A stretch of DNA of 64,000 nucleotides from positions 1 through 64,000 of the forward strand of contig NZ_AQVB01000009.1 of NCBI RefSeq assembly GCF_000372065.1, written 5' to 3'. Source of the DNA: Oligella urethralis DSM 7531 (GTDB taxonomy: Bacteria; Pseudomonadota; Gammaproteobacteria; Burkholderiales; Burkholderiaceae_B). Both the position numbers and the translations under genes were made by a program. This document shows positions 55,660 to 64,000 of this stretch, one piece after another. The notes under the pieces are model-generated. The model worked only from the letters and a program-made list of their open reading frames with translations. It had not been told where the DNA came from and searched no databases. Numbering within the stretch: the stretch's first letter is position 1; each line of letters opens with the position of its first letter.

Positions 55660-58280
55660 TAATTTGCGGTGTGATGTGTGGTGGATGGGAGGAGCTCATT
55701 TAAGGTCTCCATAATAGCACGTTCAAAGTCTAATTGTGATTGCAAATTCTCCAACGCAGCGCCCTGAATAATAAATATATCTTCTACGCGTTCGCCTAAG
55801 GTGAGCAGGCGCGCCATGCGTAAATTAATCTTAAACTGACTAAAAATATGGGCTAAGCTGTAGAGAATGCCTGGGGTATCGGTGGTATTTAGCTGTAAGC
55901 GCCAGTAGCGTCCATTTTCTTCGCGATCAAGCTGCACCCTAGGCCGTACCGGAAAGCTGCGTGAGCGGCGTTGCCCAGCCGAGGTGGTAGGTAAGCGCTC
56001 ATTATCAATCGCCGGTTCTGCCAAGGGTTGTGCTAAATCCAGTTTTTTAGCGAGTTCAGCTTCAATGATTTTGGCAAAGCCAGTAGCATCGCCCGCAAAG
56101 CGCGAGCTTTCAACCAGGAAGCTGTCCAGCGCATAGCCATTGATGCTAGTATGAATCTGCGCTTCGTAAATATTAATTTGTTGCTCATGAAAGTAGGAGG
56201 CAATGCGCTCAAAGAGTGCATCCTGGTCCTTAATAAAGACCAGTATTTGCATGGAGTCCGCTCGCTCCGTGGGTCTCGCTCTAACAATCGCATGCTCGGT
56301 ATTTGTGTGCTGATACAGGTGCAGGGTATGCCAGGCAATATCCTCTGGTTCATGTCGAAGAAAGTAGGCATTATCCATTTTGGACCAAAATTGCTCGCGC
56401 TCATCTTCGTTCATACCAGCGGCTCTAATTAAGGCATCTGCTGCCTTTTTACGCTGTTCAAGAAATTTGTTGCGATTAAAATTATTATCACCCAGGGCAC
56501 TGGCGCAGAGGTAATAGAGGTTTTCAATCAACTTCGCTTTCCAGCTATTCCAGACCTTGGGGCTGGTGCCACGAATATCGGCCACCGTCAATAAATAAAG
56601 AGCAGCCAGCCGGCTTTGTGTACCAACACGGGCAGCAAACGTACGAATCACTTTTTCATCAGATAAATCTCGTTTTTGGGCCACATTCGACATCAGAAGA
56701 TGCTCGGCAACTAGAAACTGGAGCAACTCAATTTCTTCCTGCTCAAGATTGTGTAACTTGGCAAAAGCGGTAACTTCCTTGGCCCCTAATTCTGAATGAT
56801 CGCCGCCGCGTCCCTTAGCAATATCATGGAATAAGGCAGCAATATACAGCAGCCAGCGATCCTCAAAGTTTTCCATCAATTGATGCGCTAGCGGATTTTC
56901 ATCGCTAAACTCCGGCATCGTAAAGCGGCGAATATTACGAATCACCATCAGTGAATGTTGATCTACGGTATAGACATGATATAAATCATGTTGCATCTGA
57001 CCCACCACCTTTTCAAAAGCAGGAATATAAGCGGGTAAGACATTCAGATAATTCATCATGCGAAAGCTTTGCACGATGCGTTTTGGTTGCTTTAAGATTT
57101 GCAAAAATAACCAATGATTCACCGGATTATTTCTAAACTGCTCATCAATACGATCGACGGCGTCCCAAATTAAACGCTGGGTTCTGACGGAGATGGTTTG
57201 GATTTGCGGGTGCTGTTGAAATACTAAAAAGGTTTTTAAGAGGAGCGGGGGTTTACGTAAAAAAGCATCCTCCCGAATCACATCTAGCTCCTCATCGATG
57301 ATTTTAAAATCGCCCTCGAGTAGTTGCTCTGTTTCAACCCGATTTTCAAAAAAATAACTTTCAAAAATCTGCATCATAAAGCCGGTGATCACATAGACCG
57401 TACGTGCATCTTGATAATATCTTTGCATCAGTACTTCACTGGCACGCTTACTCGCTTCGGGTTGAATGGCAAACTCGCGCGCTAATGCAATTTGCACATC
57501 GAACAGCAAACGGTCGTCATTTTTACGATTAAGTAGATGCAATTCAATTCTTAAGCGCTGATAATTGCTTTCCGCAGCTTTCATTTGCAAGGCTTCATTA
57601 TCCCTCATCAAACCCGCGCTGACGAGGCGGTGCCACGAAGGCTTGATGCCAGCCGCACGGGCAATCCAATGAATCAATTGAATATCACGGATACCACCAG
57701 GCGATTCCTTGCAGTTGGGCTCTAAAGCATAGGGCGTGTCGGCATAACGTGCATGTCGCTGCTTGTACTCCAAGGCTTTGGCACGGTAGAAAGAGGCCGG
57801 ATTAAATTCTGCCTTAAAACGTTGTTGTAGTCTATGAAAAATCGCCGATTCACCAAGCAGCCAGCGTGACTCTAATAAGCCGGTGGCAATGGTTACGTCT
57901 TTTTGTGAGGCTTCTACGCATTCATCAATGGTGCGTACGCTATGGCCTACCTCTAGCCCCAAATCCCATAAGGTGGCGATAAATACTTCCAGTTGATCCT
58001 GCTCGCTAGGGCTTGGTGGGCTATTTAGTAGAATTAATAAATCAATATCTGAGCAAGGATATAACTCACCGCGACCATAGCCTCCCACGGCGCATAAGGC
58101 AGCATTGGCGGGTAGGGGATAATGAGCCGCCATTTGATGTAAGACTTTGTCTACAATACAACTCAGTTGCTGCAGCAATTGATCAGGACGACTCCGATCC
58201 TGCTTATACAATGCAATTCCCGCATCGTATTGTTGACGCAATTGCTGCTTAAACTGAATGCTGTGGGCGGTGAGATTCAT
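55659..58280 (-). CDS. glnD: Bifunctional uridylyltransferase/uridylyl-removing enzyme GlnD
   Basis: Senses glutamine and uridylylates or deuridylylates PII protein to set nitrogen control. The 873 residues are the usual size. The nucleotidyltransferase motif is GGYGRGELYPCSDIDLLIL (residues ~66-84). The HD hydrolase domain has LYIAALFHDIAKGRGGDHSE. Two ACT domains form the C-terminus (from ~690, then ~800; LQLNTTDTPGILYSLAHIFSQF). It is 5 bp after map on the same strand. Confidence 0.96.
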   Translation of the reverse strand: MNLTAHSIQFKQQLRQQYDAGIALYKQDRSRPDQLLQQLSCIVDKVLHQMAAHYPLPANAALCAVGGYGRGELYPCSDIDLLILLNSPPSPSEQDQLEVFIATLWDLGLEVGHSVRTIDECVEASQKDVTIATGLLESRWLLGESAIFHRLQQRFKAEFNPASFYRAKALEYKQRHARYADTPYALEPNCKESPGGIRDIQLIHWIARAAGIKPSWHRLVSAGLMRDNEALQMKAAESNYQRLRIELHLLNRKNDDRLLFDVQIALAREFAIQPEASKRASEVLMQRYYQDARTVYVITGFMMQIFESYFFENRVETEQLLEGDFKIIDEELDVIREDAFLRKPPLLLKTFLVFQQHPQIQTISVRTQRLIWDAVDRIDEQFRNNPVNHWLFLQILKQPKRIVQSFRMMNYLNVLPAYIPAFEKVVGQMQHDLYHVYTVDQHSLMVIRNIRRFTMPEFSDENPLAHQLMENFEDRWLLYIAALFHDIAKGRGGDHSELGAKEVTAFAKLHNLEQEEIELLQFLVAEHLLMSNVAQKRDLSDEKVIRTFAARVGTQSRLAALYLLTVADIRGTSPKVWNSWKAKLIENLYYLCASALGDNNFNRNKFLEQRKKAADALIRAAGMNEDEREQFWSKMDNAYFLRHEPEDIAWHTLHLYQHTNTEHAIVRARPTERADSMQILVFIKDQDALFERIASYFHEQQINIYEAQIHTSINGYALDSFLVESSRFAGDATGFAKIIEAELAKKLDLAQPLAEPAIDNERLPTTSAGQRRSRSFPVRPRVQLDREENGRYWRLQLNTTDTPGILYSLAHIFSQFKINLRMARLLTLGERVEDIFIIQGAALENLQSQLDFERAIMETLNELLPSTTHHTAN

Positions 58281-58285
58281 CGCAA

Positions 58286-59065
58286 TTACTCAGCGGGCGG
58301 TTCAGGCATGCCGGGTGAGGTGGATAGGACTTCGTAACCATCATCGGTCACGATTAATTGATGCTCCCACTGTGCGGATAGGCTACGATCCTTGGTGACC
58401 ACGGTCCAGCCATCGCCCAGTACAGACGTATGATATTTACCGGCATTAATCATTGGTTCAATCGTAAATACCATGCCTTTTTCTAATTTAAGGCCAGTGC
58501 CAGGCTTACCATAATGTAGTACTTGTGGATCCTCGTGCATAACCTGTCCGATACCGTGCCCACAATAGTCACGTACGACAGAGAAACCGGCAGCTTCGGC
58601 ATGGCTTTGAATTGCATGACCAACATCACCTAAGGTGGCGCCAGGCTTGACCGCACGAATGCCTTTCCACATGCATTCAAACGTGGTCTGAACGAGGCGT
58701 AGAGCCAAGATGGAGGGCTTGCCAATCATAAACATACGACTGGTATCACCAAACCAACCATCCTCTTCAATGGTAATATCTAAGTTGATGATATCGCCGT
58801 CTTTGAGCTTTTTATCGCTAGGGATGCCATGGCACACCACATGATTAATGGAGGTGCAGATAGCCGCTGGAAAGGGTGGGTTACCATAGCCGACCGTAGC
58901 CGAGCGAATGCCTAATTCCTTAATCCTTTCGCGAGTTAGATGCTCAATCTCAGCAGTAGTGATCCCAGCCTTAATAAAAGGGGTTAAATAGTCTAAAATA
59001 CCGGCAGCTGTCTGCGCGGCGCGACGAACTTTTGCAATATCGTCAGAGTTTTTTATGGTTGCCAT
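58286..59065 (-). CDS. map: Methionine aminopeptidase, type I
   Basis: Removes N-terminal Met from new proteins. The 259 residues contain the five metal ligands of MetAP-I: aspartates in NLDITIEEDGWFGDTSRMF, the His in CGHGIGQVMHEDP, Glu in FTIEPMIN, and the late glutamate in SAQWEHQLIVTDDG. It is divergent from rpsB across 219 bp, as is common in betaproteobacteria. It heads the map-glnD-marC-dsbB transcript. Confidence 0.97.
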   Translation of the reverse strand: MATIKNSDDIAKVRRAAQTAAGILDYLTPFIKAGITTAEIEHLTRERIKELGIRSATVGYGNPPFPAAICTSINHVVCHGIPSDKKLKDGDIINLDITIEEDGWFGDTSRMFMIGKPSILALRLVQTTFECMWKGIRAVKPGATLGDVGHAIQSHAEAAGFSVVRDYCGHGIGQVMHEDPQVLHYGKPGTGLKLEKGMVFTIEPMINAGKYHTSVLGDGWTVVTKDRSLSAQWEHQLIVTDDGYEVLSTSPGMPEPPAE

Positions 59066-59284
59066 TAAATCGTTTCCAAAATATTAAACAATCGTATATA
59101 ATTATACACTTTATTTTCTACGGCAAAATCACTCTAAAAGTGGCTGTGGAAAGTATCATTTTAAATCATTTACTATTTTTAATCGCGTGTGTGCCACCCG
59201 AGGGTGTTGGTATAAGCTTTTTTAGTTTAATCGCTTAAGCCAATCCTGAGCCCACACAAGACCAAACCCTTTGGAGTTGATATT

Positions 59285-60058
59285 ATGTCATTAATGCGTG
59301 AAATGCTAGAAGCTGGTGTACACTTTGGTCACCAAACTCGTTACTGGAACCCGAAAATGGCTCCTTATATTTTCGGTCAGCGTAACAAAATCCACGTTAT
59401 TAACTTAGAAAAGACAGTACAAAAGTACATCGAAGCGATGGAATTCCTACGTGCTGCTGCTGCCCGCGGTGAGGAAATCTTATTCGTAGGTACTAAACGC
59501 GCTGCGCGTGAAATTATTGCTGCAGAAGCAGAGCGCGCTGGTTCACCTTATGTTAACAACCGCTGGTTAGGCGGTATGATGACTAACTTTAAAACAGTTA
59601 AGTCTTCAGTGAAGCGCTTAAAAGATATGGAAGCGGCTGAGGCTGATGGTAGCACTGAGCTGATGAGCAAAAAAGAAGCGCTTATGTTTACGCGTGAGTT
59701 GGATAAGCTCGAAAAATCAATTGGTGGTATCAAGGACATGGCTAAGTTGCCTAGCGTGATCTTTGTAATTGACGTTGGTTACCACAAGATTGCTATTCAG
59801 GAAGCTCGCACTCTAGGTATTAAGATTGTTGCCGTAGTGGATACTAACCACTCACCTGACAATATTGACTACATCATCCCGGGTAACGATGACTCTGCAA
59901 AAGCCATCGCCTTATATGCGCGCGGTGTTGCGGATGCGATTATCGCCGGTCGTGAGGAGCGTGACGGTGCTTTAGTTGAGATGCTTCAAGATGAGCAGCA
60001 AGCAGAAGAAGCTGCGCAAGAGGAAGTGGTTGAGACTGAAGACTCAACTGAAGAGTAA
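59285..60058 (+). CDS. rpsB: 30S ribosomal protein S2
   Basis: Small-subunit ribosomal protein, 257 residues. Signatures: [41 protein letters not shown] at the N-terminus, [13 protein letters not shown], and [19 protein letters not shown]. The acidic tail ([17 protein letters not shown]) is longer than in E. coli. The 219-bp upstream region probably holds its promoter, but I cannot name one with confidence. It is followed by an attenuator-like hairpin before tsf. Confidence 0.97.
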   Translation: MSLMREMLEAGVHFGHQTRYWNPKMAPYIFGQRNKIHVINLEKTVQKYIEAMEFLRAAAARGEEILFVGTKRAAREIIAAEAERAGSPYVNNRWLGGMMTNFKTVKSSVKRLKDMEAAEADGSTELMSKKEALMFTRELDKLEKSIGGIKDMAKLPSVIFVIDVGYHKIAIQEARTLGIKIVAVVDTNHSPDNIDYIIPGNDDSAKAIALYARGVADAIIAGREERDGALVEMLQDEQQAEEAAQEEVVETEDSTEE

Positions 60059-60150
60059 TTTACTCAGTTGTTTTATAACGCCTTAATTTTGTCATTAAAT
60101 TAGGGTACATTTGACTGGAACAGTTGGGCTGTTCTAATAGAGACAATGAA

Positions 60151-60182
60151 TAGCCCCGTCTTTCGATACGGGGCTTTTTTTT
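60151..60182 (+). terminator. Attenuator/terminator between rpsB and tsf
   Basis: AGCCCCGT (60152-60159) pairs with ACGGGGCT (60168-60175) around an 8-base loop containing TTTCGA, then eight Ts. E. coli has a similar rpsB-tsf intergenic terminator that allows partial read-through. Confidence 0.85.
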
Positions 60183-60198
60183 ACTTTTGGAGAATTAC

Positions 60199-61074
60199 AT
60201 GGCTGCAATTACCGCTGCAATGGTGAAAGAACTACGTGAAAAAACCGACGCACCAATGATGGAGTGTAAAAAGGCTTTAACTGAAGCTGACGGCGATATG
60301 GCGCGTGCAGAAGAGATTTTGCGTGTTAAATTAGGTAATAAAGCCAGCAAAGCTGCTAGCCGTATTACGGCTGAAGGCTTAGTCGGTATTTATGTTGCTG
60401 ATGACGCTAAAACTGGTGCGCTAGTTGAGGTTAACTGCGAAACTGACTTCGTATCTAAAAACGATGATTTTATCGCCTTTGTTAATGATGTGACTAAGCT
60501 TGTTGCAGAAACGAATCCTGCTGATTTAGAGGCTTTAAATGCAACACCTTTCCGTGACGGTACGGTTGAATCTGTGCGTGCGGCTTTAGTTGGTAAGATT
60601 GGCGAAAATATCTCTGTACGTCGCTTTGAGCGTTTTGAGACTGAGGATAAATTAGCGCAATACAACCACGGTGGTCGTATTGGTGTACTAGTTGATTTCA
60701 GCGGTGCGGATGAGGTTGGTAAGGATCTTGCCATGCACGTTGCTGCCTCTCGTCCTAAAGCCTTAGATGAAGCGGGTGTACCGGCCGAGTTAATCGAAGC
60801 AGAGCGCTCAGTAGCCAAGCAAAAAGCTGAAGAAGATGGTAAACCTGCCGATATTATCGAGCGTATTGTTGAGGGTACTGTTGCTAAATTCCTCAAAGAG
60901 GTTGCCTTAGTATCTCAGCCTTTTGTTAAGGACGATAAGCAATCCGTAGCTCAAATGCTTAAAGCGAATAACGGTTCTGTAAAAGCCTTTACGCTGTACG
61001 TGGTTGGTGAAGGGATCGAGAAAAAGCAAGAGGATTTTGCTGCTGAAGTAGCCGCTGCTCAGTCTTCACTGTAA
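60199..61074 (+). CDS. tsf: Elongation factor Ts
   Basis: Guanine exchange factor for EF-Tu. From ATG 60199 it is 291 residues (a TTG nine bases after nothing useful would add four). GGAG at 60189-60192 sets this start. Signatures are [31 protein letters not shown], the core [15 protein letters not shown]-type stretch ([16 protein letters not shown]), and [14 protein letters not shown] pair of hairpins follows. Confidence 0.97.
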   Translation: MAAITAAMVKELREKTDAPMMECKKALTEADGDMARAEEILRVKLGNKASKAASRITAEGLVGIYVADDAKTGALVEVNCETDFVSKNDDFIAFVNDVTKLVAETNPADLEALNATPFRDGTVESVRAALVGKIGENISVRRFERFETEDKLAQYNHGGRIGVLVDFSGADEVGKDLAMHVAASRPKALDEAGVPAELIEAERSVAKQKAEEDGKPADIIERIVEGTVAKFLKEVALVSQPFVKDDKQSVAQMLKANNGSVKAFTLYVVGEGIEKKQEDFAAEVAAAQSSL

Positions 61075-61086
61075 TTCTATCGCTTA

Positions 61087-61121
61087 ATTATCAGCCGCTA
61101 GTTACTTGGTCGGCTGATAAT
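61087..61121 (+). other. Perfect 11-bp stem-loop after tsf
   Basis: ATTATCAGCCG (61087-61097) pairs with CGGCTGATAAT (61111-61121) around 13 bases. It has no T run but stands just before the terminator at 61127. It could be an RNA stability element. Confidence 0.65.
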
Positions 61122-61126
61122 CATAG

Positions 61127-61943
<817 letters not shown>

Positions 61944-61974
61944 TTTAAGAATAATTAGTAAAGAGATAAAACGT

Positions 61975-62535
61975 ATGAGTACAAGTGAGATTATTAAATC
62001 GGCTGAAAGCCGTATGGGTAAATCAATCGAGAGTTTAACGACGAATCTAGCCAAAATCCGCACTGGCCGTGCCCACAGCGGTCTATTAGACCATGTGCAG
62101 GTGGATTACTACGGCTCCATGGTGCCTGTTAGCCAAGTAGCCAATGTCACCGTGATTGATGCGCGTGCCTTAAGTGTACAGCCATGGGAGAAAAATATGC
62201 TTTCCGTGGTTGAAAAGGCGATTCGTGAGTCAGACTTAGGCTTAAATCCTGTGCCTATCGGTGATTTAATTCGGGTGCCGATGCCAGCTTTAACTGAAGA
62301 GCGTCGTCGTGAATTAACTCGCGTTGTGCGTGCTGAAGGCGAAGATGCAAAAGTCGCTATCCGTAACCTACGCCGTGAGGCCAATGACGGTCTTAAGAAT
62401 TTGGTCAAGGACAAAGAGATCTCTGAGGATGACGAGCGTCGCTATCAAACCGTGGTGCAGGACTTAACTGATAAGTTCGTCAAAGAGATTGATGCCTTAA
62501 TTGCACGCAAAGAGGAAGAGGTGATGACTGTTTAG
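61975..62535 (+). CDS. frr: Ribosome recycling factor
   Basis: Splits post-termination ribosomes with EF-G. From ATG 61975 it is 186 residues, as expected for RRF (~185). It starts [33 protein letters not shown] and ends [21 protein letters not shown] longer in-frame start at 61909 overlaps pyrH and is not needed. AGAGA precedes the ATG. Confidence 0.97.
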   Translation: MSTSEIIKSAESRMGKSIESLTTNLAKIRTGRAHSGLLDHVQVDYYGSMVPVSQVANVTVIDARALSVQPWEKNMLSVVEKAIRESDLGLNPVPIGDLIRVPMPALTEERRRELTRVVRAEGEDAKVAIRNLRREANDGLKNLVKDKEISEDDERRYQTVVQDLTDKFVKEIDALIARKEEEVMTV

Positions 62536-62565
62536 TGCAGTTATTATCTCCATTTGTAGGTGTCA

Positions 62566-63309
62566 ATGATTAGTTCAACGCAGGCTGTGCCTGCCGTATC
62601 CGCCATTCCGCAGCATCTCGCTGTGGTGATGGACGGTAATGGTCGCTGGGCGACTGAGCGTCATTTACCACGTACCGCAGGCCATATTCGAGGCGTTAAT
62701 GCGGTGCGTCGTATTGTGCGTTATTGTGGTGACAAGGGTATTAAGTACCTGACCTTATTTAGTTTCAGTTCTGAAAATTGGCGCCGTCCTAAAGAAGAGG
62801 TGGACTTATTGATGCGCCTTTTTTTGCGTTCTTTGCAAAAAGAGGTCAATAATCTGCATAAAAACGGGATTCGCTTACGCGTTGTGGGTGATATTAGCGC
62901 CTTTAGTCCGCAAATTCAGCACTTAATTGCAGAAGCCGAAGAGCGTACCAAGGATAATGACTTACTTCATCTCACCATCGCCGCAAACTATGGTGGTCGT
63001 TGGGACATTTTGACTGCATTTCAACGCTATATGCAGGCGCATGGTACGCATCCCGACACTGTGGTGGATGAGGCGGTCTTTGATCGCTATCTCAGCATGG
63101 CGTGGGCACCCGAGCCCGACTTATTTATTCGTACTGGCGGTGAGCAGCGGATTTCCAATTTTTTAATTTGGCAATTAGCCTATACTGAGCTTTACTTTAC
63201 TTCGACGTATTGGCCGGATATCAAGGCTGAACATCTGGATGAGGCCTTGGCTTGGTATGCTGGGCGTGAACGTCGTTTTGGGCAGACCAGTGCTCAATTA
63301 TTAAGCTAG
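62566..63309 (+). CDS. uppS: Undecaprenyl diphosphate synthase UppS
   Basis: cis-Prenyltransferase that makes the lipid carrier for cell wall synthesis. From ATG 62566 it is 247 residues. [25 protein letters not shown] holds the catalytic Asp (MDGNGRWA). Other blocks are [23 protein letters not shown] and [34 protein letters not shown] ends 5 bases before this ATG; a GTG at 62560 is possible. It is followed 24 bp later by cdsA. Confidence 0.96.
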   Translation: MISSTQAVPAVSAIPQHLAVVMDGNGRWATERHLPRTAGHIRGVNAVRRIVRYCGDKGIKYLTLFSFSSENWRRPKEEVDLLMRLFLRSLQKEVNNLHKNGIRLRVVGDISAFSPQIQHLIAEAEERTKDNDLLHLTIAANYGGRWDILTAFQRYMQAHGTHPDTVVDEAVFDRYLSMAWAPEPDLFIRTGGEQRISNFLIWQLAYTELYFTSTYWPDIKAEHLDEALAWYAGRERRFGQTSAQLLS

Positions 63310-63333
63310 TTTATTTCCACGGTTGAGAGTGTT

Positions 63334-64000
63334 ATGTTGCGTGAACGCCTGATAACGGCAGTGGTTTTATTATTAATACTTGCCGTGTTGTTAGCGCTAG
63401 AGCAAAGTGTTTATTTTGCCATTTTTTGTGTGATTGCCTCAGGTTTAACCTTGGCAGAATGGTGGCGTATCAGCATGGATACACGCTATCAAATGGCTGC
63501 TTATGCCGTGGCTGCTGGGCTGACCCTGCTCGCAATTTATGTTACGTTAAAGCTACCGACAGGTGTTGCGGACAGTGCGCCGTTGACGGCGAGCCTATTA
63601 TTTGAATTAGGCTTTATTTTTAGTGTGATTAGTGCCTTTATCTGGTTAGTGATTGTGCCTTTTGTCTTAGCTAGGGCACAAACGGATCGTAAAGCACAGC
63701 CCGTTTTTCATAGCCTCTTTGGTTTATTCACAGTTGCTGCGACCGCCTTGGCCTTGGTGTTTTTTGTGCAATATTTAGGCTCTTGGTTTGTGTTGTCCTA
63801 TTTTATCTTAATATGGTGTGCCGATAGTTTTGCTTATTTTGGTGGACGCTATTTTGGTGGCCCTAAATTAGCGCCGGCCATCAGTCCGGGCAAAACTCGC
63901 TCTGGTGCTCTTTGCGGTATTGCGGCAGCAACAATTTGGTTAGTGCTGAGTGCTTATGTCAGCCCCAGTTCCTTTGGTGGTATCTTATTACAGCAAAGCA
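63334..64000 (+). CDS. cdsA: Phosphatidate cytidylyltransferase CdsA, cut by window end
   Basis: Makes CDP-diacylglycerol, the branch point of phospholipid synthesis. The visible 222 residues start LRERLITAVVLLLILAVLLA. They contain many hydrophobic segments and the block WCADSFAYFGGRYFGGPKLAPAISPGKTRSGALCG, the membrane-enzyme signature of CdsA (D-x-x-A-Y-x-x-G-x-x-x-G and SPGKT). The C-terminus lies outside the window. It follows uppS as in most Gram-negatives. Confidence 0.93.
   Translation, partial: MLRERLITAVVLLLILAVLLALEQSVYFAIFCVIASGLTLAEWWRISMDTRYQMAAYAVAAGLTLLAIYVTLKLPTGVADSAPLTASLLFELGFIFSVISAFIWLVIVPFVLARAQTDRKAQPVFHSLFGLFTVAATALALVFFVQYLGSWFVLSYFILIWCADSFAYFGGRYFGGPKLAPAISPGKTRSGALCGIAAATIWLVLSAYVSPSSFGGILLQQS

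Noticed and set aside
60390-60896. Open frame antisense to tsf
   Set aside because: Composition mirrors the tsf coding bias; no signal of an independent gene.

Overview
The window looks like a chromosomal piece of a moderately low-GC betaproteobacterium, most likely Burkholderiales and Alcaligenaceae-like. The basis is gene order and protein flavour: map-glnD opposite rpsB-tsf-pyrH-frr-uppS-cdsA; an aceE-aceF-lpdA operon whose E3 carries its own lipoyl domain; folC-SPOR protein-cvpA-purF; and an NsrR-type operator before a quinol nitric oxide reductase. The genus cannot be fixed by reading alone.

Region 1-4.6 kb is accessory DNA. It starts with an IS3-family element cut by the window edge and inserted in the orfA of a second IS3-type element. 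A 3' scrap of a further IS3 orfB follows in the opposite orientation. This scrap abuts a fic gene that has lost its 5' end and carries a one-base frameshift in a poly-A run. Next come a type II restriction-modification pair (PmeII-like endonuclease; C5-cytosine methyltransferase with an N-terminal MerR-like HTH) and a small membrane protein built from two similar halves. This stretch is visibly AT-rich.

Region 4.6-9.7 kb holds transport genes: two tandem MFS exporter paralogues, a basic amino-acid periplasmic binding protein, and a divergent pair of His/Gln-type permeases with no ATPase beside them.

Region 9.9-18.6 kb is a compact selenium locus. It encodes the selenocysteine-containing catalytic subunit of formate dehydrogenase (in-frame UGA plus a bacterial SECIS hairpin), FdhE, SelA, SelB, tRNA-Sec and SelD, so nearly everything needed to make and use selenocysteine sits with its substrate protein. 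The iron-sulfur and cytochrome b subunits are not here. proC, a queuosine-precursor-type transporter, a methyltransferase-like gene and livHMGF (no binding protein) follow.

Region 25-33.2 kb (minus strand) is a peptide/glutathione-type uptake and degradation operon: iaaA-gsiA-gsiB-gsiC-gsiD plus a DmpA-type aminopeptidase and a DppA-type D-aminopeptidase. Region 33.5-40.4 kb holds a GST-like protein with an acidic tail, an SCO1/SenC protein, oligopeptidase A, FolD and a PAS kinase/FixJ-type regulator pair. That pair is divergent from the pyruvate dehydrogenase operon (40.8-47.0 kb), which has a near-consensus promoter.

Region 47-51.4 kb is folC, a SPOR-domain protein, cvpA and purF. Region 51.7-54.1 kb is norB under an NsrR-like operator. 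Region 54.5-59.1 kb (minus) is map-glnD-marC-dsbB. Region 59.3-64 kb is the translation and envelope cluster rpsB, tsf, pyrH, frr, uppS and a cdsA cut by the window end. I found no convincing wholly new system. The most interesting items are the self-contained selenocysteine locus without FDH beta/gamma subunits, the decayed Fic next to an R-M pair, the three-peptidase gsi operon, the two-component pair facing the PDH operon, and two structured intergenic regions around norB.
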